Positions 38,121-47,533 are shown, counted from the first letter of the stretch. The stretch is DNA of 64,000 nt from Roseovarius sp. (GCF_030373445.1 NZ_JAUCYU010000010.1:124001-188000); one strand, 5' to 3'. Notes: generated by a model not told the origin, from the sequence alone. Made by a program: numbers and translations.

Positions 38121-38405
38121 ATGAGCGCCTACATCATCGCGCGGATCACCGTGACCGACCCCGAGGGCTACAAGGCCTATGCCAGCCAGACCGCGGCCCT
38201 GGCCGAGGCTTTCGGCGGGCGGTTCCTGGTCAAGGGCGGCACGCAGGAGGTGCTCGAAGGCGACTGCCCGGACCGGCATGTCGTCATCGAGTTTCCCGAC
38301 CGGAAGACCGCGCTCGACTGGTACAATTCCGATGCCTACCAGCGCATCCTGCCCATCGCGCTTGCGAACAGCACGCGCGATCTGGTCATCGTTGACGGTA
38401 TGTGA
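38121..38405 (+). CDS. DUF1330 family protein, copy 1
   Basis: A 94-residue ferredoxin-like-fold protein (dimeric alpha-beta barrel superfamily). It starts SAYIIARITVTDPEGYKAYA, with FLVKGGTQEVLEGD in the middle and a VIEFPDRKTALDWYNSDAYQ segment typical of DUF1330. Function unknown; relatives may be small oxygenase- or isomerase-like proteins. GAGGGAGG precedes ATG 38121, 12 bp after alaS, so it is probably co-transcribed with alaS. The next gene is a paralogue. Confidence 0.88.
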   Translation: MSAYIIARITVTDPEGYKAYASQTAALAEAFGGRFLVKGGTQEVLEGDCPDRHVVIEFPDRKTALDWYNSDAYQRILPIALANSTRDLVIVDGM

Positions 38406-38426
38406 ATAGAGCTCAGGAGAGAAACA

Positions 38427-38714
38427 ATGCCCGCACTCTGGATCGCCCACGTCACCGTCACCGACGAGGAAGCCTACGGCAAATACGCCAAGCTTGCCGG
38501 CCCCGCGATCGAAAAGCATGGCGGCTATTTCATCGCCCGCGGTGGCCGCTACGTGCAGCTCGAGGGCAATGACCGGCCGCGCAACGTGGTGGCGAAGTTC
38601 CCCTCGGTCGAAGCGGCGGAGGAATGCTACCGGTCGCCCGAATACCAGGAAGCGCTCGACCACGCGCGCGATGCGTCTGAACGCGATCTGCTGATCGTCG
38701 AGACCAGCGAATAA
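38427..38714 (+). CDS. DUF1330 family protein, copy 2
   Basis: A 95-residue paralogue of the preceding gene, 21 bp downstream: LWIAHVTVTDEEAYGKYAKL and VAKFPSVEAAEECYRSPEYQ align with the same parts of copy 1. The pair probably arose by tandem duplication and may form a heteromer. AGGAGAGAAACA precedes ATG 38427. Function unknown. Confidence 0.88.
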   Translation: MPALWIAHVTVTDEEAYGKYAKLAGPAIEKHGGYFIARGGRYVQLEGNDRPRNVVAKFPSVEAAEECYRSPEYQEALDHARDASERDLLIVETSE

Positions 38715-39057
38715 CGCCCAATCCGGCGACGCTGCCTATCCTTACCCGACCAGGTCAAGCCGGGCTTTCGATCCCGGAGCCCGATGCTGCAGGGCATCGT
38801 GATTCGTTAATCGTTTACGCATTGCCATACAAAAAGCGCCAACCGGCACATCTGTTTCGGAAACGCAAACAGTACGCCCGTCAGTCGCTTGACAAACTGT
38901 GGCAAAAAGATGGCGAAACCGCCACATTGTGGCCGCATTTGTAAAGAAGTGGCGAAAAATACGCCGACTCGGCGCACAATACATAATCGCACTTGTGCGG
39001 AAATTTGCCGACGTGCGGTGCAAAATTTCTACTGCTAACCCTTAGGGAGACTTTTAA
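38715..39057. other. AT-rich, inverted-repeat-rich leader of the 88-residue secreted protein
   Basis: This 343-bp gap is much lower in GC than its surroundings. Near 38760-38799 two short hairpins (CCGGG...CCCGG, CGATGC...GCATCG) may end the DUF1330 transcript. Further on are three perfect inverted repeats: TGGCG-AAAC-CGCCA (38911-38924), CGCCGA-C-TCGGCG (38962-38974) and CGCAC-TT-GTGCG (38988-38999). A possible promoter is TTGCCG, 17 bp, TCTACT ending near 39034. AGGGAG precedes ATG 39058. No tRNA or ORF is credible. Confidence 0.5.
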
Positions 39058-39324
39058 ATGAAGACTATGTTTGCTGTTGCTGCCACCGCGATGCTATTTG
39101 CTGCCCCCGCGGTTGCTTGGGAAGGCCAGAAAGTTGCCTGTTATGACAAGCACTGGGTTCCGGCCACGTATTACACCACCAAGCATCTTGAAATGGCAGC
39201 CAAGCACCAGTGGGAGCATGTCGACGGTCAGTACGTCAAGGTCTACTACCCGCCCGTCTACATGGAGAAGACCCACCTGCAAAAAGCCGGCCACTACGTG
39301 CTGCGCAAGGCGCCCTGCAATTAA
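39058..39324 (+). CDS. Small secreted protein of unknown function
   Basis: An 88-residue protein with a clear Sec signal peptide (MKTMFAVAATAMLFAAPAVA, cleavage before WEG). The mature part is about 68 residues, rich in Tyr, His, Lys and Val, with one Cys near each end (VACYDKHW and APCN) that could form a disulfide. It has no known domain that I can name. The gene has its own terminator and a long structured, AT-rich upstream region, which suggests strong or regulated expression. Codon use is more relaxed than in neighbouring genes. Confidence 0.8.
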   Translation: MKTMFAVAATAMLFAAPAVAWEGQKVACYDKHWVPATYYTTKHLEMAAKHQWEHVDGQYVKVYYPPVYMEKTHLQKAGHYVLRKAPCN

Positions 39325-39351
39325 CCCGGCGCTTCCAATATCCCGAAAACG

Positions 39352-39380
39352 AAGGCCCGGTCGTTTGACCGGGCCTTTTC
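39352..39380 (+). terminator. Rho-independent terminator after the 88-residue protein gene
   Basis: An 11-bp perfect stem, AAGGCCCGGTC (39352-39362) with GACCGGGCCTT (39367-39377), a GTTT loop, then TTTTCC. It also lies just past the stop of convergent typA. Confidence 0.88.
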
Positions 39381-39427
39381 CGTGAAGCGTTGATTGTTTC
39401 CGATCACATGACAAGCGCGCCGGCCTG

Positions 39428-41248
39428 TCACGACGCTTTCGACTGCCGCTTGCGCTCGTGCGGGTCGAGATACCGCTTCCGCAGTCGCAGCGCGTTCGGC
39501 GTCACCTCGACCAGCTCGTCATCGTTGATATAGGCGATCGCCTCCTCGAGGCTGAACTGGATATGCGGCGTCAGGCGCACGGCATCGTCCGTTCCGCTGG
39601 CGCGCACGTTGGTCAGCTTCTTGCCCTTCAGCGGGTTTACCTCGAGGTCGTTCTCGCGGCTGTGCTCGCCGATGATCATGCCTTGGTAGATCTTTTCCTG
39701 CGGGCCGATGAACATGCGGCCGCGCTCCTCGAGGTTCCACAGCGCATAGGCCACCGCGTCGCCGGATTCCATCGAGATCAGCACGCCCGCCCGGCGGCCG
39801 GGGATCGGCCCCTTGTGCGGGGTCCAGCCATGGAACACGCGGTTCAGCACGCCCGTGCCGCGCGTATCGGTCAGGAATTCGCCGTGATACCCGATCAGCC
39901 CGCGCGACGGCACGTGGGCCACGATCCGCGTCTTGCCGGTGCCGGCCGGTTTCATCTCGGTCATCTCGCCCTTGCGGGCGCCGGTGATCTTCTCGATCAC
40001 CGCGCCGGAATAGTCGTCATCGACGTCGATCGTCACTTCCTCGACCGGTTCCAGCGTCTGGCCGTTCTCGTCCTCGCGCATCAGCACGCGGGGCCGCGCA
40101 ATCGACAGTTCGAACCCCTCGCGCCGCATGTTCTCGATCAGCACGCCCATCTGCAATTCGCCGCGGCCGGCCACGTCGAACGCCTCGCCGCCCGGCGTGT
40201 CGGTCACGCGGATGGCGACGTTCTGCTCGGCCTCCTTCATCAGCCGCTCGCGGATGACGCGCGATTGCACCTTCTTGCCGTCACGCCCCGCCAGCGGCGA
40301 GTCGTTGATGCCGAAGGTGACCGAGATGGTCGGCGGGTCGATGGGCTGGGCCGAAAGCGGCTCGTCCACGGCCAGCGCACAGATCGTGTCGGCCACGGTG
40401 GCCTTCGACATGCCCGCCAGCGTGACGATGTCACCGGCCTGCGCCTCGGGGATGTCCTGGAGGGTCAGGCCCCGGAACGCCTGGATTTTGGTCACCCGGA
40501 ACTGTTCGATCTTCTGGCCGATCCGCGAAAGCGCCTGCACCGTCGCGCCCACCTTCAGGTGCCCCGATTCGACCCGTCCGGTCAGGATGCGGCCCACGAA
40601 CGGGTCGGACCCCAGCGTCGTCGCCAGCATCCGGAAATCCTCGTCCGCGCGCTTGAGCTGCTTCGGCGCGGGCACATGGTTCACGATCAGGTCGAACATA
40701 GCCGACAGGTCCTTGCGCGGCCCGTCGAGATCGTGGTCGGCCCAGCCGGAGCGGCCCGAGGCATACATATGCGGAAAGTCGAGCTGATCCTCGTTGGCGT
40801 CGAGATTGGCGAAAAGGTCGAAGCATTCGTCGAGCGCGCGGTCGGGCTCGGCATCGGGCTTGTCGACCTTGTTGAGCACTACGATCGGCCGCAGCCCCAG
40901 CGCAAGCGCCTTCGAGGTCACGAATTTCGTCTGGGGCATCGGCCCCTCGGCGGCGTCCACCAGCAGGACGACCCCGTCGACCATGCTCAGGATCCGCTCG
41001 ACCTCGCCGCCGAAATCGGCGTGGCCGGGCGTGTCGACGATATTGATCCGCGTGCCTTTCCATTCGACGCTCGTCGCCTTGGCAAGGATGGTGATCCCCC
41101 GCTCGCGTTCAAGGTCGTTGCTGTCCATGGCGCGTTCGGCCACGGCCTGGTTGGCGCGAAAGGCGCCGGATTGCTTCAGCAATTCGTCGACAAGCGTGGT
41201 CTTGCCGTGGTCCACGTGTGCGATGATCGCGATGTTGCGCAGGTCCAT
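39428..41248 (-). CDS. typA: Translational GTPase TypA/BipA
   Basis: A 606-residue ribosome-associated GTPase involved in 50S assembly and stress growth. G1 is [10 protein letters not shown] near residue 11, G3 is [10 protein letters not shown], and G4 is NKVDKP. EF-G-like domains II, III and V follow, then the BipA-specific C-terminal domain ([18 protein letters not shown]) and a basic end. Full length. ATG 41248 is preceded by AAGGACA. Confidence 0.97.
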   Translation of the reverse strand: MDLRNIAIIAHVDHGKTTLVDELLKQSGAFRANQAVAERAMDSNDLERERGITILAKATSVEWKGTRINIVDTPGHADFGGEVERILSMVDGVVLLVDAAEGPMPQTKFVTSKALALGLRPIVVLNKVDKPDAEPDRALDECFDLFANLDANEDQLDFPHMYASGRSGWADHDLDGPRKDLSAMFDLIVNHVPAPKQLKRADEDFRMLATTLGSDPFVGRILTGRVESGHLKVGATVQALSRIGQKIEQFRVTKIQAFRGLTLQDIPEAQAGDIVTLAGMSKATVADTICALAVDEPLSAQPIDPPTISVTFGINDSPLAGRDGKKVQSRVIRERLMKEAEQNVAIRVTDTPGGEAFDVAGRGELQMGVLIENMRREGFELSIARPRVLMREDENGQTLEPVEEVTIDVDDDYSGAVIEKITGARKGEMTEMKPAGTGKTRIVAHVPSRGLIGYHGEFLTDTRGTGVLNRVFHGWTPHKGPIPGRRAGVLISMESGDAVAYALWNLEERGRMFIGPQEKIYQGMIIGEHSRENDLEVNPLKGKKLTNVRASGTDDAVRLTPHIQFSLEEAIAYINDDELVEVTPNALRLRKRYLDPHERKRQSKAS

Positions 41249-41278
41249 TCGGGTGTCCTTGGGATGTTTGCGCGGGGC

Positions 41279-42226
41279 TTAACCGCGGTTCCGGCGAATG
41301 GCCAGAGGGAAAGCGCGGAGAACCACCAACGGGTGATGCAAAATGCGCGGCAGGGGCAGCAGCGTGGGGCCGATGGCGCGGATCCGGGCACCGCTGCCGA
41401 TCTTGAACCGGGCCAGGCCCGGGCTGGTCTCCGTGTCGACCGTCCCAAGGTCAAGCCGCGCGAACCCACGTGCCGCCAGCCACTCCGACGCCTGCCACAA
41501 CAGCAGGTGATGCGCCGACAGCCGCCGCCCCTCGGCCCCGGACCAGCCCACATGGTAGGTCGCCACCGGCGGATGCATCAGGAATGCCATGTAAGCCACC
41601 ACCTCGCCGCCCGCCTGCGCAGTGAAAAGACGCGTGGCCGCCCGGTCATGCCCAGCCCAGTGATGCAGGAACGCCGGGGGCAGGGCGGCGTAGCGCCGCG
41701 CCCGCCGCTGTTCCGCCTCCCGTGCCAGCAGCCCCGCATCCGCCGCCGGGTCCAACGGGCGGTGCCCGAGGATCAGCCCCGCCGCCTGCGCCTTGCGCAA
41801 CCTGTTGCGCCACTTGCCGTGCTGGCGGGCCATCCGGTCTGCCCCTGGGGCCGCCAGGTCGAGTTCAGCCACACTCGGCGCCGTCATCAACGCCGGCGCG
41901 CCAAACCACGCGGCCTCGTCCTCCCTGTCCGGCTGCACCAGCGCCACGCCCGGCAACGCGCCCGCAAGACCCGCCAGCGCCGCGCGCCGTTCCGCCTCGG
42001 GCACCCCGGCCAGCCATACCGGCCCACGCCCGACCCAGGCCAGCCTGAACGGCCCCCATCGCCGAACCAGAACCTGCACCCGCCCGATCTCGTTTTCGCC
42101 GGCAAGGATCCGGTAGCGGCCCACCGTGCCACCCATTCGGCGCACGGTTTCCCCGTAGCGAGGGTGCTGATGAACCGGGCAGGGCAGGGCGGGCCAATCG
42201 TCCCCGGCAAAATCTTCGAGTCGCAT
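41279..42226 (-). CDS. GNAT/FemAB-like acyltransferase
   Basis: A 315-residue protein of the acyl-CoA N-acyltransferase superfamily with a double-GNAT layout like FemAB/BioF2-type proteins. [16 protein letters not shown] near residue 135 and a late [18 protein letters not shown], then [18 protein letters not shown], form the second GNAT domain. Such proteins often transfer amino acids or acyl groups to cell-wall or surface precursors. It lies 30 bp upstream of typA on the same strand. ATG 42226 has no strong ribosome site. Substrate unknown. Confidence 0.72.
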   Translation of the reverse strand: MRLEDFAGDDWPALPCPVHQHPRYGETVRRMGGTVGRYRILAGENEIGRVQVLVRRWGPFRLAWVGRGPVWLAGVPEAERRAALAGLAGALPGVALVQPDREDEAAWFGAPALMTAPSVAELDLAAPGADRMARQHGKWRNRLRKAQAAGLILGHRPLDPAADAGLLAREAEQRRARRYAALPPAFLHHWAGHDRAATRLFTAQAGGEVVAYMAFLMHPPVATYHVGWSGAEGRRLSAHHLLLWQASEWLAARGFARLDLGTVDTETSPGLARFKIGSGARIRAIGPTLLPLPRILHHPLVVLRAFPLAIRRNRG

Positions 42227-42275
42227 GGTGAAGAGTTAACGATTTGGAAACCTAACAGGCCGTTAAGTCCGCCGC

Positions 42276-42416
42276 ATGAAAAACAGAAAATACTCGGTAC
42301 TGGATCACCAGGCCCCCGCTCCGCGCCCCACGCTCTTCGGCATGCTCCTCTTCGCGGCAGGCTTGTCACTCGGCTATCTCCTGGTGCTCGGCCTTTTCCG
42401 GCTGTTCACGAACTAG
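42276..42416 (+). CDS. Small 46-residue membrane protein
   Basis: A short ORF: MKNRKYSVLDHQAPAPRPTL, then a hydrophobic helix of about 22 residues (LFGMLLFAAGLSLGYLLVLG) and a short tail. A charged, Pro-containing N-terminus, a single membrane span and a terminator right after the stop support a real small inner-membrane protein. No strong ribosome site precedes ATG 42276. Function unknown. Confidence 0.55.
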   Translation: MKNRKYSVLDHQAPAPRPTLFGMLLFAAGLSLGYLLVLGLFRLFTN

Positions 42417-42444
42417 AAAGGGCCGCGCAGTGCGCGGCCCCTTT
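42417..42444. terminator. Bidirectional Rho-independent terminator
   Basis: A GC stem, GGCCGCGC (42421-42428) with GCGCGGCC (42432-42439), extended by AAAG/CTTT with one bulged C. It can end both the 46-residue gene and convergent ssb. Confidence 0.8.
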
Positions 42445-42464
42445 GAACGACAATCCCGAATATA

Positions 42465-42956
42465 TCAGAACGGAATCTCGTCGTCGTAATCCCGCGACGG
42501 ACCGGGCGAATTGGGCTGCCCCTGCGAGGGCCCGCTGTCATAACCGCTGCCATAGTCGCTGCCACCGCCGCCGTAATTGCCGCCCTGGCTGCCCCCGCCG
42601 CCATCGCGCCCGTCAAGCATCACCAGCGTGCCGTCGAACCCTTGCAGGACAACTTCGGTCGAATACCGGTCCTGGCCCGACTGATCCTGCCACTTGCGCG
42701 TCTGCAGCTTGCCTTCCAGGTACACTTTCGAGCCCTTGCGCAGGTACTGCTCGCACACCCGCACCAAGCCTTCCTGGAAGATCGCCACGCTGTGCCACTC
42801 CGTCCGCTCGCGGCGCTCGCCGGTGTTGCGGTCCTTCCACTGTTCCGAGGTCGCCACGCGCAGGTTGCACACCTTGCCGCCGTTCTGGAACGTGCGCACC
42901 TCGGGGTCGCGGCCCAGGTTGCCGATGATTATTACCTTGTTGACCGATCCGGCCAT
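42465..42956 (-). CDS. ssb: Single-stranded DNA-binding protein
   Basis: A 163-residue SSB. The OB-fold domain (residues 1 to about 108) starts [19 protein letters not shown] and includes [11 protein letters not shown] Gly/Ser/Gln-rich flexible linker follows, and the conserved acidic tip ends DDEIPF, which binds replication and repair partners. ATG 42956 has AGGAGGG upstream. A perfect LexA box 15 bp upstream indicates SOS control. Confidence 0.97.
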   Translation of the reverse strand: MAGSVNKVIIIGNLGRDPEVRTFQNGGKVCNLRVATSEQWKDRNTGERRERTEWHSVAIFQEGLVRVCEQYLRKGSKVYLEGKLQTRKWQDQSGQDRYSTEVVLQGFDGTLVMLDGRDGGGGSQGGNYGGGGSDYGSGYDSGPSQGQPNSPGPSRDYDDEIPF

Positions 42957-42970
42957 CGCGCCCTCCTGCG

Positions 42971-42985
42971 GTTCATCTCGTGTTC
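42971..42985. promoter_or_regulatory. LexA (SOS) box of ssb
   Basis: GTTC-ATCTCGT-GTTC at 42971-42985 is the reverse complement form of GAAC-N7-GAAC, a perfect match. It ends 15 bp before the ssb start codon, so bound LexA would block either initiation or early elongation. Confidence 0.88.
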
Positions 42986-43154
42986 TGCTGGTTACACCAT
43001 CGCAGAAGGGTGAAGGAAAGCCTAAAATTCTAAACAAATGACGGGAATCCGCCGGTTCCGCGCCTGCAGGTCACGCTGATCTGGAAATCCGCGCCGAAAT
43101 CCGTATAGTCTCCTCCATTATTGGATCTGGGGATAATTGGGGACAGTGACGGGG

Positions 43155-43739
43155 ATGCGCACAATCGTAACGGCGGTGCTTTGCGCCGCGTTTTCATTTC
43201 CGGTAGCCGCCCAGGCCGACATTTTCGGCAGCAAGGGCAAGAAGAACTTCAGCAATCAGACGCGGGTGCTCGATACCCGCGCCAGCCAGCAATACAAGGC
43301 CTCCGTCCGCCTGCAGCCCGACAAGGTGGTCACGCCCACCAAGTGGGGCAACGCCCAGGCCTATAACGGCCGCTACCGGGGAGAGTTCCTCGACATGGCG
43401 AAATCGGCGGCGTTGCGTCACGGCGTACCGACCGACCTGTTCCTGCGGCTGGTGCAGCAGGAATCGGGCTGGAACGCCAAGGCGCTCTCGCACAAGGGGG
43501 CGATCGGCCTGGCGCAACTCATGCCGGGCACGGCCGCGGTGCTGGGGGTCGACCCGCACGACCCCTACCAGAACCTCGATGGCGGCGCCCGCTACCTCGC
43601 CCAGCAATACCGCGCCTTCCGCTCCTGGCGGCTTGCGCTCGCGGCCTACAATGCCGGGCCCAAGGCGGTCGAGAAATACGGCGGCGTCCCGCCTTATCAG
43701 GAAACCACCAACTACGTGAAGGTCATCTGGGGCAGCTAG
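43155..43739 (+). CDS. Lytic transglycosylase (SLT domain)
   Basis: A 194-residue periplasmic muramidase. The signal peptide ([21 protein letters not shown]) is followed by a linker and a family 1 SLT domain. The catalytic Glu is in [12 protein letters not shown], then [16 protein letters not shown] and [15 protein letters not shown], all conserved SLT motifs. It cleaves glycan strands to anhydromuropeptides during wall turnover. ATG 43155 is used; TTG 43137 and GTG 43146 are in frame upstream and possible. It is divergent from ssb. Confidence 0.92.
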   Translation: MRTIVTAVLCAAFSFPVAAQADIFGSKGKKNFSNQTRVLDTRASQQYKASVRLQPDKVVTPTKWGNAQAYNGRYRGEFLDMAKSAALRHGVPTDLFLRLVQQESGWNAKALSHKGAIGLAQLMPGTAAVLGVDPHDPYQNLDGGARYLAQQYRAFRSWRLALAAYNAGPKAVEKYGGVPPYQETTNYVKVIWGS

Positions 43740-43787
43740 CGCCGCCCGTCGCACCACCAGGCCAAGCCCCGGCACGCGGGGGCTTTA

Positions 43788-45458
43788 TCATTCCGGCTCC
43801 GCGAACCCGATCTCGTAGAGATGAATTTCATGCGCCGGGTGCTTTTCCGCGTTCACCAGCCCGTTGTGGTGGCTGTAGAGCGCCCGCCAGAATGGCTGGA
43901 TGATCACCCCGTCCTCGCGCAGCATCGTCTCGATCTTCTCCATCACCTCACGCCGTTTCCCGGCATCGGCCAGCGACATCGCCTCGTCGAGCAGCGCGTC
44001 GAACGCGGCACTGGCATAGCCGCTCTCGTTCCACGCCGCGCCCGAGCGATAGGCCAGCATCAGCACCTGCACGTCGAGCGGCCGGTGATTCCACTGCGTG
44101 GCCGAGAACGGGTAGTCCTTCCACGTATCCCAGAAGATCGCGCCGGGCAGGATCGTCCGCCGCACCCGGAACCCCGCGTCGCGCAAAAGCGCCGCCACCG
44201 CGTCGCCCGTGTTGCGCTGCCATTCGTCGTCGATGGTGATCAATTCGTGCTCGAACGCCTCCATCCCGGCCTCGCGCATCTGCTCCATCGCCGCGCCCGG
44301 GTCATACTCGGCCGGGCCGATATCGGCAAAGGCCGGGTGGATCGGGCTCACATGATGGTTCGCCGCCACCGTGCCGCGCCCGCCATAGCCCAGCTCCAGG
44401 CAGATCTCGTTATCCACCGCCCGGGCCAGCGCCCGGCGCACCGCCGCATCCTCGTAAGGCCGCCGCCCGTCGATCTCCGCCTGCTGGTTGCCGCGGATCA
44501 CGGTCGTCGCCGCCGTCTCGGTGCGGGTCTGCGTCCAGCCCAGCCCGTCCATCACGTCGATGAAATCGCCGACCGTTTCGTAAAGCAGGTCAACCTCGCC
44601 CTCCCGCGCCGCTTCGACCCAGTTCGCCGGATCGGTGCCATGGTCGAGAAACTCGACCCGGTCCACGTAAGGCCCGCCATAAACCTCCGTTCCCCACCAG
44701 CCGTGCTGGGCATGACGCTCCAGGATACAGCTCTCGCGCGGCGTCAGGCTGACCGGCCGGAACGGGCCGGTGCCGATGCCGTGGGCGAACGGGTCACCGC
44801 CCTCGTAGCTTTCATGCACCACCGCCGCCGGGTAATCCGACATGTTGGCAATGACCGCGATGTCCGGCGCGCTGAGCGACAGCTCGACCGTCTGCTCGTC
44901 CCGTACCGTCACCGCGCCCTCGCGCTGCCGCCCCGTCCCGGGGTCGACCAGCCCGCTCAGCCGCCCGGCCATCGAGTTGCCCGGCACCGTGCTGTCGCAC
45001 CACCTCTCGATATTGCGCGCCACGTCCCGCGCGGTGAACGCATCGCCGTTGTTCCACCGCACGCCCTGCCGTACATGCAGAACATAGGCCGTCGCGTCCT
45101 CGTTCACCTCCCAGCTTTCCAGAAGCATCCCGCGGATGGCACCGCTGCCCTGGTACTCCACCAGGTACTCGAGAAAGCCGCGCGTCTGGTTGCCCAGCTC
45201 GCTCCAGTCGAAAAGCCGCGGGTCCTTCATTTCGCGCACGGTCTGCTGGATCCGCAGCGTGCCGCCCTGCGCGATCTGCGCCGCGGCGGGCGAGGGCAGG
45301 GCGAACCCGCCCAACGCACAGGCGGCGGCCGTGCTGGCGCCAAGCCCCGTGACACGAGCCAGGAACTCCCGTCGCCCGATGGCGCCCTCGCGCAACTCCC
45401 GCGCCAGCCCCTCTGCGGCGGGATGCAGGGGGGGATCGGCACGTTTGCTTAACGACAT
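43788..45458 (-). CDS. ABC transporter substrate-binding protein, peptide/nickel type (SBP_bac_5)
   Basis: A 556-residue periplasmic binding protein of the DppA/OppA class. A twin-arginine-like motif (RREFLARVTGLGAS) starts a long signal region, so export may be by Tat. LTPRESCILERH-type and RPYEDAAVRRALARAVDNE segments are typical of the family. No permease or ATPase genes are adjacent, so it is an orphan that must pair with components elsewhere. ATG 45458 lies 90 bp after the AraC-type regulator gene on the same strand, which may control it. Substrate unknown. Confidence 0.88.
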   Translation of the reverse strand: MSLSKRADPPLHPAAEGLARELREGAIGRREFLARVTGLGASTAAACALGGFALPSPAAAQIAQGGTLRIQQTVREMKDPRLFDWSELGNQTRGFLEYLVEYQGSGAIRGMLLESWEVNEDATAYVLHVRQGVRWNNGDAFTARDVARNIERWCDSTVPGNSMAGRLSGLVDPGTGRQREGAVTVRDEQTVELSLSAPDIAVIANMSDYPAAVVHESYEGGDPFAHGIGTGPFRPVSLTPRESCILERHAQHGWWGTEVYGGPYVDRVEFLDHGTDPANWVEAAREGEVDLLYETVGDFIDVMDGLGWTQTRTETAATTVIRGNQQAEIDGRRPYEDAAVRRALARAVDNEICLELGYGGRGTVAANHHVSPIHPAFADIGPAEYDPGAAMEQMREAGMEAFEHELITIDDEWQRNTGDAVAALLRDAGFRVRRTILPGAIFWDTWKDYPFSATQWNHRPLDVQVLMLAYRSGAAWNESGYASAAFDALLDEAMSLADAGKRREVMEKIETMLREDGVIIQPFWRALYSHHNGLVNAEKHPAHEIHLYEIGFAEPE

Positions 45459-45548
45459 GGGGACACCTGGGATTGACTGTGGAAGACTGCGATCATCCGC
45501 CTGCACTCAACCCGCCCGCATTCTTCAGGTTCCGCCCGCACGCGCCCA

Positions 45549-46544
45549 TCAACTGTCCGGCGTCTTCATCGAGGCGGGGCGGCGGTAGAGCATCGGCTCT
45601 TCCGTGCGCTCCGGAGCCGGTGCAGGCTCGGGCGCCGGCGAGGTGGCAGGGGCCGGGGCGGGCTCAGGCGCGGGGGCGGGGGCGGGCGCAGCAGGCCGGG
45701 CCGCCACCGGCGCTCTCGCCGGCACCGGCTTGGCCGGTGCTCCGGCCCCCGGCACGGCAGGGCGCGCCGCCGGTGTCGCCCCCGCCTTGGCCTTGCGCAG
45801 CGCCGTCGGCGACTGGCCCGTATGCTGCAGCACGAAGCGCGAGAAATAGGCGGCACTTCGGAACCCCAGCATCGCCGCCACGCGGTTCGCCGGATGGTCC
45901 GTCGTCTCAAGCAGGTCGCGCACCGCGTGCACCGTCCGCCGCGTCAGCATTTCCGACGCGGTCATTCCCGCGCTCGACCGGCAGGCGCGGGTCAGGTGCG
46001 TGGGTGTCACCCCCAGGATGCGCGCGTAATCCGACATCGGCTTGCCCGTCGTGTAATCCCGCTCCACCAGCGCCGCGTAGGCCATCACCAGCCGCTGCGC
46101 GGCGGTAAAGGCCGGCGGGTCGTCCGGCTGGTCGATGATCGCCCGCCGCAGCCAGACCGTCAGCAACGACGCATGAGCCATCATAGCCTCGTCGGCAAAG
46201 GGGCGGGCGTTGCTCTGTTCCCGCTGCATGGTCTCCAGCAGCGTCGTCAGCTCCGCCTGTGCCAGCACATCCCGGATGCGCAGCAACACCGGCTGGTCGG
46301 GCATCAGCACCGCGCTGCGGGCCGGGATCGTGCACACCGTGCCGAACCCCTGCTTGCCCATTTCCAGGGAAAACAGCGTCTTTGCCGGCACGCACAGCGC
46401 GGTATGCACGCTCAGGCCGCGCAAGACGCCCTCCACCATGCACCGGCCTTGCCCCCGCGTGACCCAGACCAGCGCGTGATCGTCGTGCGAATGCGGCAGT
46501 TCCGCCCGCCACGTGCCCGCGCCCGACCACTGGGCGATGCTCAT
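45549..46544 (-). CDS. AraC-family transcriptional regulator with a long Pro/Ala tail
   Basis: A 331-residue regulator. An N-terminal cupin-like sensor domain contains LPHSHDDHALVWVTRG. The AraC DNA-binding domain spans about residues 150-258 (two helix-turn-helices, DYARILGVTPTHLTRACRSS and RVAAMLGFRSAAYFSRFVLQ). After it comes an unusual tail of about 75 residues built from Ala-Pro and Glu-Pro repeats. AraC proteins normally end near the second HTH. ATG 46544 is used; an upstream TTG (46565) is possible. It probably controls the adjacent binding-protein gene. Confidence 0.88.
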   Translation of the reverse strand: MSIAQWSGAGTWRAELPHSHDDHALVWVTRGQGRCMVEGVLRGLSVHTALCVPAKTLFSLEMGKQGFGTVCTIPARSAVLMPDQPVLLRIRDVLAQAELTTLLETMQREQSNARPFADEAMMAHASLLTVWLRRAIIDQPDDPPAFTAAQRLVMAYAALVERDYTTGKPMSDYARILGVTPTHLTRACRSSAGMTASEMLTRRTVHAVRDLLETTDHPANRVAAMLGFRSAAYFSRFVLQHTGQSPTALRKAKAGATPAARPAVPGAGAPAKPVPARAPVAARPAAPAPAPAPEPAPAPATSPAPEPAPAPERTEEPMLYRRPASMKTPDS

Positions 46545-46651
46545 GATCCTGACTTGCTTCGTCAATTGCGGCCCCGTCTTCCGCGTCCTGTCGCCTTTTC
46601 AACAGTTTTCACGAGGTGAGGGCGCATTAAAAGGAAAAAATGTCCGGAATC

Positions 46652-47533
46652 CTACAAGTCGGCGGCGGAAAGCCGCTCCCAGCCCGTCATCCGGGCGCGA
46701 AACCACGTTCTTTGCCGTTTCGCAAAGCGCCGCGTGGCCACGATCGCCGCCTCGCGGGCTTCCTCAAGTGTCATGTCGCCCTTCAGATGCGCGATCAGCT
46801 CCGGCGCGCCGATGGCCTTGGCAGACAGGTGCGCGGGGTCCCACATTGGAAGGTTGTCTCGTGCCTCCTCCAGCGCCCCGGCTTCGAGCATCAGGTCGAA
46901 CCGCCGCTCGATCCGCGGGTTGAGCCACGCCTTCGGCGCCTCGACCACCAGCCGCGCGCAGGCCCCGGGTGGCAGCAGCGGCGGCGGCGTGTCGTCCTGC
47001 CACGCGGCAATGCCGCGCCCGGTCGTCCGCTGCACCTCCCACGCCCGCTGCACCCGCATGGGGTTCCGCCTGTCGATCCGTGCCAGCGTGGCGGCGTCCA
47101 GCTCCGCCAGCAGCGCCGCCAGCCCCTCCGCCTCCAGCCGCGCCGTCGCCTCCGCCCGCACCGCCGGCGGCGTCGCCGGGATCTCGGCCAGCCCCTCGGT
47201 CAACGCGGTGAAATACAACCCCGTGCCGCCCACGATGATCGGCCGCGCCGTGCCCTCCAGCACCGCCCTGACCTCGCGCAGCCACCGGCCCACGGAATAC
47301 TCCCCGTCATGCGGCACATGCCCGTAGAGCAGATGCGGCACCTCCGCCTCGTCCGCCTCCGAGGGCCGCGCCGTCAGAACCCGCCAGTTTGCATAGACCT
47401 GTATCGCATCCGCATTGACGATCACGCCGCCCTGCGCCCCGGCAATCTCCATCGCCAGCGACGACTTGCCCGACGCCGTCGGCCCGGCGATCAGCACCGG
47501 CATGTCGGCGGGGATATCGGCAAAATGTATCAT
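46652..47533 (-). CDS. miaA: tRNA dimethylallyltransferase
   Basis: Adds the dimethylallyl group to A37 of tRNAs that read UNN codons, the first step of ms2i6A. The 293-residue protein has the P-loop [15 protein letters not shown] near residue 17, then [19 protein letters not shown], a variant of the usual DS-x-Q-x-Y motif with Ala in place of Ser. [10 protein letters not shown] and the tRNA-binding segment [12 protein letters not shown] follow. The DSxQ to DAxQ change also occurs in related alphaproteobacteria, so I do not read it as loss of function. It is divergent from pyrH. Confidence 0.95.
   Translation of the reverse strand: MIHFADIPADMPVLIAGPTASGKSSLAMEIAGAQGGVIVNADAIQVYANWRVLTARPSEADEAEVPHLLYGHVPHDGEYSVGRWLREVRAVLEGTARPIIVGGTGLYFTALTEGLAEIPATPPAVRAEATARLEAEGLAALLAELDAATLARIDRRNPMRVQRAWEVQRTTGRGIAAWQDDTPPPLLPPGACARLVVEAPKAWLNPRIERRFDLMLEAGALEEARDNLPMWDPAHLSAKAIGAPELIAHLKGDMTLEEAREAAIVATRRFAKRQRTWFRARMTGWERLSAADL

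Noticed and set aside
38755..38800. Possible tRNA in the gap after the DUF1330 genes
   Set aside because: TTCGATCC resembles a T-loop, but no acceptor stem, D-arm or anticodon arm can be drawn around it; two short hairpins explain the symmetry better.
39458..42928. 1156-codon open frame on the plus strand
   Set aside because: It runs antisense to typA, the GNAT-like gene and ssb, all well-supported. High GC removes stops from the opposite strand; the translation has no domain and a biased Arg/Asp/Val composition.
46652..47533. Loss of function in MiaA because DSxQ is DAxQ
   Set aside because: The rest of the active site is intact and the gene is full length; I recall the same variant in related alphaproteobacteria, so it is more likely a lineage difference.
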